The notes under the pieces are model-generated. The model worked only from the letters and a program-made list of their open reading frames with translations. It was not told the origin of the DNA and made no database searches. A DNA stretch of 64,000 nt, from assembly GCF_900537075.1 (NCBI RefSeq), contig NZ_UNRA01000002.1, positions 545,249-609,248 on the forward strand. Direction: 5' to 3'. Below are positions 63,035 through 64,000 of the stretch, one piece after another. The DNA comes from Tropicibacter sp. Alg240-R139 (lineage in GTDB: Bacteria; Pseudomonadota; Alphaproteobacteria; Rhodobacterales; Rhodobacteraceae). How positions within the stretch are numbered: the first letter of the stretch is position 1; each line of letters starts with the position of its first letter. Both the position numbers and the translations under genes were made by a program.

Positions 63035-63931
63035 ATGGCCTCTCGTATCCCCTCCCTGAACTGGCTGCGCGTGTTCGAAGCGGCCGCGCGCACAGAAAGT
63101 TTTGCGCGCGCAGCGCAGCAATTGAACATGTCTGCTGCTGCCGTCAGTCAACAGGTCAAGGCACTCGAGTCTCAGTTGGGCGCACGTCTGTTTGTACGGC
63201 ACCCCCATTCGGTGACACTGACCGAGGCGGGGCGGGGGTATCTGCCTTCGGTGCAGCAGTCACTGTTGATGCTGGAAACGGCGACCACTGGGCTGTTCGG
63301 TGAAACCCGACAACAACGGGTGTTTGTGCAATCCAACATGCTGTTTGCGCACGGGTTTCTGGCGGCGGGAATTCCGGTCTTTAATGAAACACACCCCGAC
63401 GTACGCGTGATGCTTGGCACCAGCAACCAAGCCAGTGAAAGTGCCAGCCAGTTCACTGATTTGCAGATCGTCTTTGGCAATCCAACGCTGTTTGGTGCGT
63501 CGCATGATCCACTCTTGGAAGAACGCCTGTTTCCAATGGCTGCACCAGAAGTGGCTGAAAGGATCAACTCACCGCACGATCTGCTGGACCATGTGCTGAT
63601 CGAGGTGGCGTCGCATCGTGCGGGGTGGCCCTATGTTTTCAAGGCTCTGAAGCTACCCCGGGGGAGCCTGCGCCATACCTTTGTGGATAACACGATTCTG
63701 GCGTCAACCATGGCAGCTGCAGGGGGCGGTGTTTGTCTTGCCAGGTCGCCAGCCAGTGACGTCATCACATCCTTGAGCGGACTGATGCCCTGTTTGCCGG
63801 GGTTTGAGGTGCCTGGGCAAGAAGGGTACCACCTCGTCTATTCGGATAAACCATCGCTGCGTCCAGCCGCCCTTGTCTTTCGCAACTGGTTGTTGGATTA
63901 TCTTACCGAGAACGGGCATCCTCCCGATTAA
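63035..63931 (+). CDS. LysR-family regulator (GcvA-like), probable regulator of the dioxygenase fusion
   Basis: 298 residues: N-terminal winged helix-turn-helix (MASRIPSLNWLRVFEAAART, SFARAAQQLNMSAAAVSQQ, VKALESQLGARLFVRHPHS, VTLTEAGRGYLPSV), then a periplasmic-binding-protein-like ligand domain with the usual GcvA-type pattern. No ribosome site is seen; the ATG abuts the operator. It is divergent from the fusion gene by 107 bp. The natural inference is control of the fusion and itself in response to its substrate. Downstream, 69 bp remain to the window edge. Confidence 0.92.
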   Translation: MASRIPSLNWLRVFEAAARTESFARAAQQLNMSAAAVSQQVKALESQLGARLFVRHPHSVTLTEAGRGYLPSVQQSLLMLETATTGLFGETRQQRVFVQSNMLFAHGFLAAGIPVFNETHPDVRVMLGTSNQASESASQFTDLQIVFGNPTLFGASHDPLLEERLFPMAAPEVAERINSPHDLLDHVLIEVASHRAGWPYVFKALKLPRGSLRHTFVDNTILASTMAAAGGGVCLARSPASDVITSLSGLMPCLPGFEVPGQEGYHLVYSDKPSLRPAALVFRNWLLDYLTENGHPPD

Positions 63932-64000
63932 GCGTCGTCCGCCACGCTGATCGAAGGACAGATGGCTTTGATCCTCCGAGCGGGTGTCACAGATGACCGT

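Noticed and set aside
63929-64000. Minus-strand frame ending in a TAA overlapping the lysR stop, reading ...RRIKAICPSISVADDA
   Set aside because: It could be the C-terminus of a gene lying to the right, but only 23 residues are visible and no family can be recognised.

Overview
The window is chromosomal DNA from an alphaproteobacterium, most likely a marine Rhodobacterales (Roseobacter-group) species. The grounds are the gene families and their order: a Flp/Tad pilus operon with tiny pilins, an aa3 oxidase ctaC-ctaB-ctaG-ctaE-surf1 cluster lacking ctaD, zwf-edd-eda, a mitochondrial-type M16 peptidase and high-GC codon use. No rRNA, tRNA, CRISPR array, intact insertion sequence or prophage was recognised. 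The lineage call is inference from gene content, not from a marker-gene search.

Layout. 1-7412 (minus strand) is a Flp/Tad pilus operon: two Flp pilins, cpaB, secretin, OmpA-like lipoprotein, cpaE, tadA and the start of tadB. Strong hairpins lie between the two pilins and between cpaB and the secretin, so pilin output is probably uncoupled from the machinery. 7772-15305 holds a lytic transglycosylase, a 3-oxoacid CoA-transferase pair, topA, a small secreted protein, dprA and a decayed gene. 15313-25331 holds tldD, a perfect FNR-type box, the cytochrome oxidase assembly cluster with an attenuator-like terminator after ctaC, thrC, an M16 peptidase, a GNAT enzyme and an MBL-fold protein. 25347-34124 holds an FAD oxidase, apt, a ribbon-helix-helix-like small protein, a LysE exporter, a DUF418 protein, an AT-richer two-gene unit encoding a 38-residue secreted Cys-rich peptide plus an unknown envelope protein, mtnP and a SulP transporter. 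34125-34844 is gene-poor and carries a 17-bp-stem hairpin.

34845-42773 holds acetyltransferases, a flavin reductase, EcsC, DUF1178, an SDR, aspartate kinase and PtsP. 42801-43510 is AT-rich and carries two perfect DnaA boxes plus a LacI-type operator just ahead of zwf-edd-eda (Entner-Doudoroff). 47549-61274 holds an ABC exporter, a class V aminotransferase, an aromatic/histidinol-phosphate aminotransferase, an LpxO-like hydroxylase, an SMP-30-type protein, a crotonase, BenE, ValS with an atypical internal segment, and a dienelactone-hydrolase-like enzyme. Four copies of one intergenic repeat family, with hairpins whose stems covary, lie in this part.

The strongest candidate for a new system is at the right end: a natural fusion of a phytanoyl-CoA-dioxygenase-type 2-oxoglutarate oxygenase with a PhnZ/MIOX-type HD-domain oxygenase (61392-62927). 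It is divergent from a LysR regulator whose start codon is abutted by two 11-bp palindromes. Both halves of an oxidative C-P (or related) bond-cleavage pathway appear joined in one polypeptide.
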